64,000 nucleotides of DNA from Carex sylvatica. Taxonomy: Eukaryota > Streptophyta > Magnoliopsida > Poales > Cyperaceae. The notes beneath the pieces are model-generated. The model was not told the origin of the DNA. It saw only the letters and a list, made by a program, of their open reading frames with translations, and ran no database searches. Positions 37,113 to 47,614 of the stretch are shown here, piece by piece. Where the stretch lies: assembly GCA_964058845.1 (NCBI GenBank), contig CAXKVR010000262.1:1-64000 (forward strand), read 5' to 3'. Numbering within the stretch: position 1 is the stretch's first letter; each line of letters begins with the position of its first letter. The position numbers were made by a program, and so were the translations under genes.

Positions 37113-39215
37113 TATACGTCTATGCTATGCTATGCTATGAGTTTATATTTTTAATTTCAAGTTTTAAACAGTTCGTTAATCGAAATTGTTGAACATAGTA
37201 TATATATTCATATAAAAATATATTTGGAGATCAATTTATATATATATTTTTTAAATTAAGTAGAAAATAACTACTTTCAGATGGGAGGCAGAGGCACGCA
37301 GTCAGACCAGTGAGGCCTAATTTAATTGGACTCAAAAGAAAAAAGAAAAGAAAAGAGGGGACTAATTAAAAAATTTGACATTAGGTGGATGGTCCCACAA
37401 AATTAGCCACTAATAAAGGTAGGAGGATTAGAAAGAGAGAGAGAGAGAGAGAGAGAGGGGCAGCTAAAGCTTTCTCTGTCATCCTTTCTGTCAGAAAGCG
37501 ATCTTTTCTTCCTTACAGCTGTCTCCAATTATGCATTTATCCTTATTTCCTTAGTCTTGCTTCTTTTTTCTTCGTATTCTTCTATTTAATACATCTTATC
37601 ATTGTGCCAAAGGCCCATATCATATGTATATTTTAAATATAGTAAAGTTTACAGAATCACCTTCAGATTATTAAAATCCAATATATGTCCTTCCCATTTC
37701 AGACAACGCAATCCTTTCTTTTATTTTGCTTACACCGTAAAGTAAAGTAAAGTAAAGTAAAGTAAAGTGCAGAGTATATACGATATTTCATAATTTCATC
37801 ATAATATATATTTTCTCTGTCAAAAAGTTACCAAAAGAAGATTTTAAAAATAATTCACATGTTGGTTCAATCTACAAGTTGTATTTTTTTTTAATCTATA
37901 ATTCTATTGATTTTGAGTTGCAAGATATTGAAAATCATCATAATAACAATAAATAATAAACTCAAACCTTGTCATACTTTCCACCTAAGAATAAGGCTTA
38001 ATTTTGTTTTGTTTTATAAATATAACAACTAACAACAACATTCATAAATATGACGCAATATATATAAATTATTATAAATATTGCTTCACAAAATAATACA
38101 AAATAAAATTTGTGATAGTCAAATATGTAAAATATATTCTCTTCTTATAATATCATATTTAATATTGTAAAAAATGACTGACCGAAGTAGCACCATCAAA
38201 CGATTAATAATTATGTGACTGATTAATCGACTTTTCACACTTCAAATATAATATACGTGACGATTTAAACATAAGAAAGTAATCTTAATTCTTATAAAAT
38301 GTTATTTTAGAATACAGTTGTCTAAAAAGTATTTTGTAGGGGCTTTAGTTGATAATTTAAATTTTGGCCGGGCTATTTTGTAATCGGTTTAATCAAATTT
38401 GAGATAAGTTGGAAATGGGAAATGCTTGGTGGAAATAAATAAAGAAATTGGAGCTATAAGTATCTGTTTCCTTTCCTAGTTCTCACCGAGTGCCTTTTTC
38501 TTTTTCTCGTTCCGTTCCTTGTTTTTGCTTCTTCCTTCATATTGCTTTTGTTCATTTCCCGCGCTTTCAATTTTAATCTAAAATCTGTTTCTTTATCAAC
38601 TAATCGAAAATTACTTTTAGAGAAAAACGTGAGCTTTTCCACTTTCAAACTCTTAATTTTCAGTTAGAAAAAGAAGAATCGATCGAGAAGCTGTGCGGAA
38701 AAGCGAGGAGGGGGGAAAAAAAAAATCTAGTTTTTGAACATCAAAGATATCTCCAATTTGGAGCTGCTTTGGTGACCAAAACAAAAGAAAGAAGAAAAGA
38801 AAAGGAGAAAATAAGGTACGTATGCATGCACATGTCTTCTTTTTCTATCAACCTGTTGTTGTGCAAGTGCAACTCTAAGGAAGAAAAAGAGAAGTAAAAG
38901 TATGTAAGATAAGATAAGTTTAATTTGCTCAAAAGCAAATTATGGTCGGTCTATAAATCAATACATTTTAGTACAAGAACCACAAATGAAAACAAAATCA
39001 GAACAATTCTTAAAACTATATCAATAAATAAAATACAAATGTAACAATGGAATTGGTACCCTCTTTCTAATTTCTGTTCATTTCTACAACAGTTTTTTTT
39101 TTTTTTTTTTATTATTATTATTTTTTATAATCTATAAAGAGAAACAAGTATAGCAATTATTCATACTAATCTGCTCCTATTTGGACTAAATTAAGAAAAC
39201 AAATTTCCCTACTTA
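37113..39215. other. Intergenic stretch with microsatellites
   Basis: It contains (GA)n at about 37434-37457 and (AAAGT)n at about 37737-37768. Pyrimidine-rich sequence near 38460-38560 and poly-A/T runs follow. No exon with family features was recognised. Confidence 0.45.
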
Positions 39216-39812
39216 TTACCCCGAATTGCATTCCATACTAGCAGTAGACCCATTCGGCCAGAAAAAATTCATCTGACATGACAGGTGGGCCCAGAGGCCA
39301 AAGGAGTACAAGGAACCTAACCGCCATCTGGTCCTGGCCTTACCTGTCAAGTAAAACGGTATCTGCCGGTTTTTGAGAGCAGAGTCCATGGCACTCATAC
39401 TGCCTGAATCCAGCGGTATGGGTGTGGACTGCACGTCATACCCCAATGGTATTGAGTTGTTAGTAGGTACCACAAAAGGAGCAGCCTGTAGTTGAGCAAT
39501 CTCCACATTATGGAAAAGGAGATCTAAATTGACGCTGTAGAATGCGGCATCAGTTTTTATGTTGTCGTTCACCGCAAATATAGTGATTTGTAATTGAGTA
39601 CTTAGCGTGCCTGATTGATCATAGTCGAGATGAAGCAGTTTCGCGTCCCCCATTTTTAGGTATGGTGATTTTGGTTGGTAAATGAAATAGATGATTAACA
39701 CGACGAGGCCGGCTAGGATGACGGCTGTGGCCAGGGTGGCACAGAAGATTGCAGCTGTCCAAACGAGGCAGCTGGTGCGGCTGGCCCGCTCTGCATTGGG
39801 TCCGTATGGCAT
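39216..39812 (-). CDS. NDR1/HIN1-like (LEA_2) membrane protein
   Basis: A single 198-codon exon, as is usual for this family. Residues ~17-45 form one hydrophobic membrane segment ('AVILAGLVVLIIYFIYQPKSP'), ending in the Tyr-x-Pro turn typical of NHL proteins. It is followed by a LEA_2 beta-domain with 'LQITIFAVNDNIKTDAAFYS' (family form: L...A.NPN...+IYY). The last ~25 residues contain two Cys. By family knowledge these are type II plasma-membrane proteins linked to stress and pathogen responses; the exact role is unknown. The start Met is the first in frame, and a (GGTAT)n repeat lies about 35 bp upstream. The open frame on the opposite strand is a shadow. Confidence 0.85.
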   Translation of the reverse strand: MPYGPNAERASRTSCLVWTAAIFCATLATAVILAGLVVLIIYFIYQPKSPYLKMGDAKLLHLDYDQSGTLSTQLQITIFAVNDNIKTDAAFYSVNLDLLFHNVEIAQLQAAPFVVPTNNSIPLGYDVQSTPIPLDSGSMSAMDSALKNRQIPFYLTGKARTRWRLGSLYSFGLWAHLSCQMNFFWPNGSTASMECNSG

Positions 39813-41302
39813 TAGGGCGTCTCTGCCACAAATTTCATAATATTTTGGTATGGTATGGTATGGTATGGTATGTTATGTTAAGAAAAGAAATGGGATCGGT
39901 GGAAGGGGAAAAGAAAGGGAAGCACAGGAAAGGAAAGGAAGGTGGGGATCACTTCCTTACCTTGACAGAGGGTTAGTGTTTTATTTTATTTTTATCTTAT
40001 TTTATTTTACTTCATGTTGGTTTTTTTGCTTTTTGAGAGAGAAGCAAAAGGAAAAAGGAAACAATACCATTCTTGGAGTCGGTTGATTTGCTTAACCTGT
40101 AGTTGTGTTTTCCCTTTGTTTAAGGCATTGTCACACTGCAATCCATGCCCACTGCGCACTAACTATATATATTTTGGCTGCTCTTTTCATTTCTTAAAAG
40201 GAGAGATTACTTTTGTTTGAAACTTTGAATAGTACATGTGTGCAGATACTAAATCTATCACCACAAAGGATGCCACTTTCTTATTATTATTGCCACTTAG
40301 GTTTAGTAAAGGCATTAGAAGCAAATCAGGTCACGTTTCTTTAGAGGTTTTGCCATAATGGTTTTTTAGAAATTACTTCTCATATGCTTTCATTTCTTCT
40401 TCCTAATTTCTAAGGAAGGGTGAACCAAAATGTCCATGTGATTCATAATAATAAAGCTACTGCATATTTTTGCCATGACTAATTAATCGCATTAATTATG
40501 AAAACCATCAAACCCATGACTAGCAGTATTATCGAACAAGTTATAATTAAAATTAAAATTAAAATGGTAAAGATTACTATATAATATTGCTTCGATATTT
40601 ATATAAAAACAGATTTACCCGAATCAAATCATGTATACAGGTTGGTTGGGTTTTACCGCCAGACCTTTCTTAAATTTTTTTTTTTTTGGTAAAATTCATA
40701 TCTGAGATCTGTTTGTCAAGTTAATCACAATCAGATCAGGTGTTTCTTGAATATTAAACAACTAGAATCTATGCCTGATATTGATTGAGTGTTTGCTTTT
40801 AATAGACATTTCCTTTTCCAATACTAGGGGATACTTGGAGCACTTTGTAAGTAAAAAAATTGGAGATTAGATTCTCTTTGGAACACTTAGGCTTGTTTGT
40901 CCTCTGATAATATCCAAATTTGCAAGTTGCAAAAGTTAATTTTAAAGTGATATTGGAAGTGTAAAAACTAAAAACAATATTATTTCCTTTAACAAATTAC
41001 GGAAGCTGGTGGCTTCTATGCCAATTTTATCTCAAAAAGAAAGGGGACATTTGAAAGAAAATATCTTAATAACCACAATTATATATATTTATTCTACAGT
41101 GCATGTGTGTATACTATATACTGAAATTCAATCCTGAAGCTGTTGTTATGATTTGACTTTTGAGTTTTGACTGTAATCCAACTCAAGTTGCATTGCATAT
41201 TAATAAGTTGCTTGTTACATCTTTTTGAACAGATTTAACACATAAAGTATGACATCATCAGAAGATACAGAGAATGATTTATAACCCCAACCAAGAACAC
41301 TA
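39813..41302. other. Intergenic region between divergent genes
   Basis: Shared upstream region of the NHL gene (minus) and the DUF1005 gene (plus). A (GGTAT)n microsatellite lies at 39846-39870. The rest is AT-rich with no recognised exon or transposon. Confidence 0.5.
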
Positions 41303-42714
41303 ATGGATCCCCAGGCATTTGTGAGACTGTCAGTTGGGTCTCTTGGTCTTAGACAATCCACGAGAATAAACTCTACATGTACGTGTGAGATTCGGTTCTG
41401 TGGTTCTGCTCCTCAGACTGTCTCTGTACCACTGATCTCTTCTTCATCTGAACTACATTCTGATCGTCAAAACAATGGCTGTGGCACTGATGCAGTTTTC
41501 TATATTGAGGAATCCAAGCTCAGCTCGCCAAGCTCAACTGGTTGCTTTCGACCCACAAAATATGCATCTCTTGAAATCACAGTTTATACCAGGCAAAACA
41601 AGGGTGGTTTGGTTAACTGTGGGTCTTCAAACAGGAAACATCATATTGGGACGGTTAGGCTGGAAGTTGAACCGGCGTTAGGTGCAGGAGGCAAAGCACT
41701 ATTGATTCACAAGGGATGGTTTAGCATAGGTGGGAGAAAGGGGAAAGTGGGTGGGGATCTGCATTTACAGGTTAAGGTCGAACCTGACCCCCGGTACATA
41801 TTTCGATTTGAGGATGCAACAGTGTTGAGCCCACAGGTAGTGCAACTGCATGGGAGAAACGTTCAACCAATCTTTAGCTGCAGGTTCAGGTGCGACACCA
41901 CTGGTCTGAAATCTCAATTAACTTTGATAAACGTACCTTTAGTAATTCAGAATCTCAATAATTCTGATTTAATTCGAATGTTATTGTTATTGTTATTTAA
42001 TAGTTTTTGGTGATGAAAAATAAATATAGTGCATCTCAGACGGATGGTACCAACGGCTTCTTGTGGGGCCCTGTAGAAGGTGAGCAGAAGCATACCATCA
42101 TGCAGAGTAGTCACGATATTCGCAAAGGTTGGAAAGTGGTGATCCACGATCTCTCTGGATCTGCCGTGGCAGCAGCATTCATGTCCACCCCCTTTGTCCC
42201 TTCAACCGGGTTAGATCGGGTCAGTCGGTCCAACCCGGGTGCTTTTCTCATCCTCCGACCGGACCTGGCAGGGCTACCAGGCTCTAGCTGGTACCCCTGG
42301 GCGCGGCTTGAGGCCTGGCGTGAAAGCACTAGTGGATCCCATGAGGCTGTTTGTTTGCGCTTACAACTGCTTTTGGACGGAGATGAAACTGGTGTTGTCC
42401 TGTCAGAGATGTGCATAGAATGTGATAAAGGAGGTGAATTTATGATAGACATAGATGACACAAGTGGGGTCGGTGGTGGCGGGGGTTATGTGATGAGTTG
42501 TAGGATAGGAGGGGAAGGGGGAAGGTGGCAAGCTCCAAACATTAAACTCATTCCATTGGTGGTGCAGCTGGCCGTGCGTCATGTCACCTGTGTCGAGGAT
42601 GCCGCTGTTTTTGTCGCACTTGCAGCAGCCGTAGACCTCAGTGTCAAAGCTTGCCGGCCATTCCGTAGGAAGTCTGACAATCAATTGCCTTCTTCTTCAA
42701 ATGATGATCAATGA
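41303..42714 (+). CDS. DUF1005 family protein
   Basis: Two exons, 41303-41932 and 42040-42714, join in phase 0 to give 434 residues. The intron has GT-AG borders. 'MDPQAFVRLSVGSLGLR' matches the family N-terminus (MDPCPFVRL...GNLALK). Later motifs are 'EPDPRYIFRFEDATVLSPQVVQL', the Cys-rich 'PIFSCRFRC', 'GWKVVIHDLSGSAVAAAFMSTPFVPS' and 'DRVSRSNPGAFLILRP', all diagnostic of DUF1005. A C-terminal 'PLVVQLAVRHVTCVEDAAVFVALAAAVDLSV' segment is strongly hydrophobic. The molecular function of DUF1005 is not established. The intron is short (107 bp) and nearly open, so a retained-intron product would stop at 42013 after 236 residues. Confidence 0.88.
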
Positions 42715-42939
42715 CAATGATCTTCTTCTTTCTTTCTTTCTTTTTTGTCAGGGCTGTATGAACATTACCTTGTAAATTATGTGTCAAAATTATTAGTGTT
42801 AGACTGCTATATAGGTTCATATCTGCCTTATTACACAACATGATTTTGTTTCATTTTATTGAGCTCTTATTTCTTGACACAGAATAAAATAAAACCAGTA
42901 AAGAAAAAAGAATAATGAATATAGAAAAGTGATCAAATG

Positions 42940-42988
<49 letters not shown>

Positions 42989-43677
42989 GTAGAAAATAAA
43001 AATCATATGTTGAAAATAATGAATGTAGAAAATAAAAACCATATGAAAAAGACCGTTCATGAAATATATTGAATCAAACTAAAGTCGTTAATAATATCCC
43101 CTACTAAAGCTCTAACACCCAATCTATATTACAAAAAAATTTCAAAGCTTATGAACAAGAAACCGTGCTTTATTTTTGAGAAGTCGTCTCGATCTAATAG
43201 AGGATTCATCTACAGCTGTAAATTTGACCAAATTCAAACAAGTGTACAAATGTAATTAGGATTGTTGACTAAATTCAGTTAGTTTGTTGAGTAGGATTAA
43301 AATACCCATTGTTTTCGGTGCCATAACATTCTCATCTATTGTAACTTGTAAGAGGTATATAAGGCCGCCGTTTGAGCTGAAAAATCAAACACAAAGCCTT
43401 ACCTCACCTTACCTTACCTGGCCCATAAGGGGCCCAGAATAAAGCAAGGAGGTATCCAGTGTGGAAAACTGGAGATGATGTGAGCGGTGTGGATAAGAAG
43501 CACTGGATGAGGAACCGGGTTCACGGTCCGGTGCGATGCGGTGAGAATTAGGGTTGCTCAGTCTCCGAACCCAACTCACACCTTACAGCTCCAATTCTCC
43601 ACCAATCTCCTCTCCTCTTCCTCCGGTTCTCCACCAAGCTGCTTCGTAGAGAGAGGATCATCTCCATTCCTTTGGTG
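42715..43677. other. Intergenic region and FRS 5' leader
   Basis: It contains a (TAA)n microsatellite at about 42941-42986. From about 43480 the sequence becomes GC-richer and is probably the transcribed leader of the FRS gene. No other exon was recognised. Confidence 0.5.
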
Positions 43678-46676
43678 ATGGAGGCCTCCAGGTTAATCAA
43701 TCCCTCTCTTTCAATTGCTGTATTAATATGACCTGGAAGTACCAGTCATATGGTTTCTATGTTAGATTATTTTTCTACCAGTTCAACTGTGTTGTCTGTC
43801 CTTAAAACAAATTAAACACGAATCTGGTATCAAATTGGTTCTAGTTAGCGGCATAAAAGAAAAGGAGGAAGAGAAGCAAGGTTTTACTCTTAACCTTGGC
43901 TTTCTTTTGGTGGAGGCAGGATAATGGATTTGCACCAGCAAGCGCATCAGCACCCGCTAATGGAGGCCAATGTTGACCTTGAAGATGAGAGCATCAACTT
44001 CTGGGCAACCCTTGGAGTGACCCCACATGTACCTGTTGTTGACCTTCCGCACCAGATCACCCACCAACCTCTGCCACAAAAACAACATATTGACCCATCT
44101 GAACCCCCACAACCCCCACCACCATTGCCAGTAGCTACCCGCTATGATCCCTTATTCCCCACAGACCTTGATCCGTGCATTGAGCCATTTGTTGGCATGG
44201 AGTTTGAATCCGGGGATGCTGCCAAGACCTTTTACATTGCTTATGCTGGTCGAGTTGGCTTCTCTGTTCGAATTGCTCGGTCACGCCGGTCTAAGTGCAC
44301 TGAGTCAGTTATCATGCTTCGTTTCGTCTGTTCACGAGAAGGCTTCAGCCGGGAGAAGCAGTCCCCACCTGGCAGAAAGACACGCAAGCGGGCTCCATCT
44401 GTCCGTGAAGGCTGCCAGGCCATGCTTGAAGTCATCCGTCGTACCAGTACTGGTACAGGAGAAGTAGAAAGATGGATCGTGACAAAGCTTGTCAAGGAGC
44501 ATAGCCATGAGGTGGGGTTGCCAGGTCGGGTCCATTACATTGCTACAGAAGGAGATGCTGAGGTTGACCCATATGTGGGCATGGAGTTTGACTCGCTCGA
44601 GGCAGCCAAGACATTCTATTATACATATGCCAACCGGGTTGGGTTTGAAGCTCGTGTCCGTCAGTCACGTCGCTCATTACATGATGAGACTTTGAAGATG
44701 CTCAAGCTTGTTTGCTCCAAGCATCGGTACTGTAAGCCTTCCGATATATTTTATTCTTGGTGCACTTCTATTATTAGAAAGACAAATTAGATATTGGTCC
44801 CTCAAATTGGGTGCATTGCAGGTACCACTCCGGCAAGGAAAATGGCCATAGTAATAGTGGATTTGGGTCCCCTGTGACTGACCCGAGCTCAAGGGAAGGT
44901 GGTGGTTGTGAGGCGTTGTTCGAGGTAATCAGAAAGGAGGGAGATATGTGGATGGTATCCAAATTGGTGCTAGAGCACACACATGAGCTCACTCCAGCCC
45001 CACCAAGCAAGGTCAGATGTGTGCGTTCACAGGGAGAGATTCTTGTCATAGCCAAGAACTTTGCAGATACACGTAGTCTCTTGCTCAATGGGCATGACCC
45101 AGCTCTCCCAAAGGAGATCCGGTACAACGATCTTGGTCTCGATGATTTTGATGGCCTTTTGGAATACTTTGCAAAGACTCAAGAAGAAAATCCAGCCTTT
45201 TTCTATGCTGTTCAAATTGACAAGAAGACTAACCGTACCACTAATGTCTTCTGGGCCGACGCACAGTCCCGCATTGCATACCACTATTTTGGGGACACAG
45301 TTAGGTTCGAAACAAGGTACCGAAATGACAAGGAGTTGATCCCTGTTGTGTTGTTCATGGGTCTGAACCATCATGCGCACCCAGTGATTTTTGGATGTGG
45401 GTTGCTCGTGGATGAATCAGAGGAGTCATTTGTGTGGCTATATGAAAATTGGATCTCTGCAATGCCTGGCCAGCAACCCCCACTTTCATTGGTAACTGAG
45501 CTTAACCGACCAATGGCAGCCGCTGCTGCTAGGGTTTTTCCTGACACATGCCGCTTATTTTGCAGTGAACATGTACTAGGTTCCATCTCTGAAGAGATGC
45601 CCCAACTATTGCCACCCAATAAATGTGAAAATAACATGGACAATAGTACTTTTATAGAGGAGATAAAAAACTGCATCGAACGGTCTGAAACAGTTGAAAC
45701 ATTTGATTCACAATGGGTTATGATAACTGAAAGATATGGATTACAGGATAATGGGTATACGTGTTACCTGTACGGCATACGGCAACAGTGGGTCCCAGTT
45801 TACACCAAGGATACTTTCACCGGAGAAGTCTCTGGTCCATACAGAGTCTGGGAATGTCTCAATAAGGTAGTTGAGAATTATTTTACTGTGAAGACTCAGC
45901 TGAAGGTTGCAGCGCAACAGCTGGCGCAAGCTGTTGCTAACTGGCACAAGAGGGAGGATGGGGCAGATTTTGTGACACTGTTTGAAAGCCCGACTTTACA
46001 TACTGCTTCTCCGATAGAGAAGCAGGCTGCTGGAATCTACTCTAGAGTTGTATTTGAGAAGTTTCAGGAGGAGTTCGTGCAGTCATTTGGGTACTTTGCA
46101 GATAATTTAACTGAGGAATGTGGGACCCAGTTTGTCAGAAGGTATCGCTTAGCGCATAGTTATGATGAGAGCAATGAAGAAATGCATGATGTGACACTTT
46201 CTCTCTCGGAAGGAGTCAAAGTGTGCTGCACATGCCGCAAATTTGAGTCTTGTGGGATTTTGTGTAGACACTCCCTCAAGGTTTTTGTTGTAGAAGGGAT
46301 CCGTAACCTTCCGAGAGAGTATATTTTGAAACGATGGACAAAGCATGCAAAGAGTGATTCCATGTTGGATGCCAGTTTTGTCGATCTCAAAGGTCGAAAT
46401 TGCAAATATGACCTTACTGCCTCGAGATATAACAGTCTGTGTGCTGATGCTCTGAGGTGTGCCAAAGAGGGTTCAAGGTCTGATGAATTGTATAAAGTTG
46501 CAAAAGAGGCAATTCAAAGGGCTTTTGAAGGGGTCATCTCGGCCAAGCCACACAGAGGACCCCATGGGCCCCAAGGTTTTATGGTGCCACAAAAGAAGCA
46601 AGAAAGGTTGATTTTGGGTGGGGGCATGAAGCGATCTGGGTCCCCTGCCTCTCTTACAGATGATGACATCAGATGA
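43678..46676 (+). CDS. FAR1-RELATED SEQUENCE (FRS) transposase-derived transcription factor
   Basis: The body is two exons, 43924-44726 and 44822-46676, joined as CG|G (Arg-Tyr), encoding 885 residues. A 14-nt exon at 43678-43691 splices in frame to 43920 and would add 'MEASRI', so the first Met may be 43678 or 43924. Residues ~89-196 and ~217-330 (from 43924) are two FAR1 DNA-binding domains ('VGMEFESGDAAKTFY', 'VGMEFDSLEAAKTFY'), the first with C136, C164, H193 and H195 as zinc ligands. A MULE transposase core follows ('FMGLNHHAHPVIFGCGLL', 'FPDTCRLFCSEH'). The usual TDQD catalytic block reads 'TELN', so DNA cutting is unlikely. A SWIM finger (CxCx7CxH) lies at ~735-753. FHY3/FAR1 relatives act in the nucleus in light and development. 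It converges on LHP1. Confidence 0.92.
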
Positions 46677-47614
46677 TATTTTATTTGTGACATCAATTTA
46701 CTTGTAAACAGTTATTCTACTTAATTAGTGTTATAAAGGAAGATTTTCGGGTTCAATGCAGAAGGTAAATAGTGAAGTACTCAAAACTTGAATCATAAGA
46801 CAAGTTAGTATTAGCAACAGGATAAAAAGAGAATTAAATATAAAAGCTGCCTTCTAATCTGTGTTTGTGAAAATCAGTAAACAATTCCAGTTATCGACCA
46901 GAATAGTAAAAGAGATTTGGGTTAGCGATCAGTCCGGAATTTAATTTGGTAGCTACAGCCTACAGCAATGGAAAGTGCTATAGTGTTTTAAATTTAATTC
47001 CGGACTCTGATTTGGCAGTTGCTGGGCAGTTTGCGACTTTGGGCCTACATGAACCTGTCATGGATCCCATTTTTGTTCTTTTTCCCGTTAATAGGAACCT
47101 AACGACACAAAGACATCTCTTATATTTGCATTTGCATTTGGTGGTGGCGATGGTTGTTATTGTTTATTGCTGTCTGATACAAACACGGCTAAAACAGAAT
47201 CTTTATCCATAGATCAGATTTAGGTTCTCATCGGATGTTATCCAACCCATTTTCATTACTATGGTTTTATAGTAGAACCATAGTATTAGTATTATAGAAC
47301 GAGAACAATGGAGATGCTTAAGCACATAACATACAAAAGCTAACTTTGCCATGCACATAAGAACACAGAAATCTCTATAGTAATCTATCCTTTCTTTATG
47401 AAAAGAAAGAGCTATAAGCAGCTACCAGCCTACCATACACAAACTCCTAAGGACTATATAACAAAAAGCATAAACCATGACAACTAGATTCTTTAATTAA
47501 TCTACATGGTAAATAGTATCTTCAAACTAAGCATATCAGAACTCTGACATCATCTCTTGCCTACATATGTCAGCAAAACATGCAAAAGGGTAGCAATGCA
47601 GATTGGGTAGCCTC
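46677..47614. other. Spacer between convergent FRS and LHP1 genes
   Basis: It holds the two 3' ends. No repeat with clear termini and no exon was recognised. The small open frame at 46946-47212 has no family features. Confidence 0.5.

Noticed and set aside
39749..40086. Plus-strand open frames over the NHL gene and its leader
   Set aside because: Antisense shadows and a (GGTAT)n repeat, with no family features.
42007..42039. A separate downstream gene starting at 42007
   Set aside because: The frame is the second exon of DUF1005; a clear acceptor at 42038-42039 and in-phase family motifs on both sides show one gene.
44241..44495. Antisense frames across the FRS exons
   Set aside because: Shadows of a strongly coding, domain-rich plus-strand exon.
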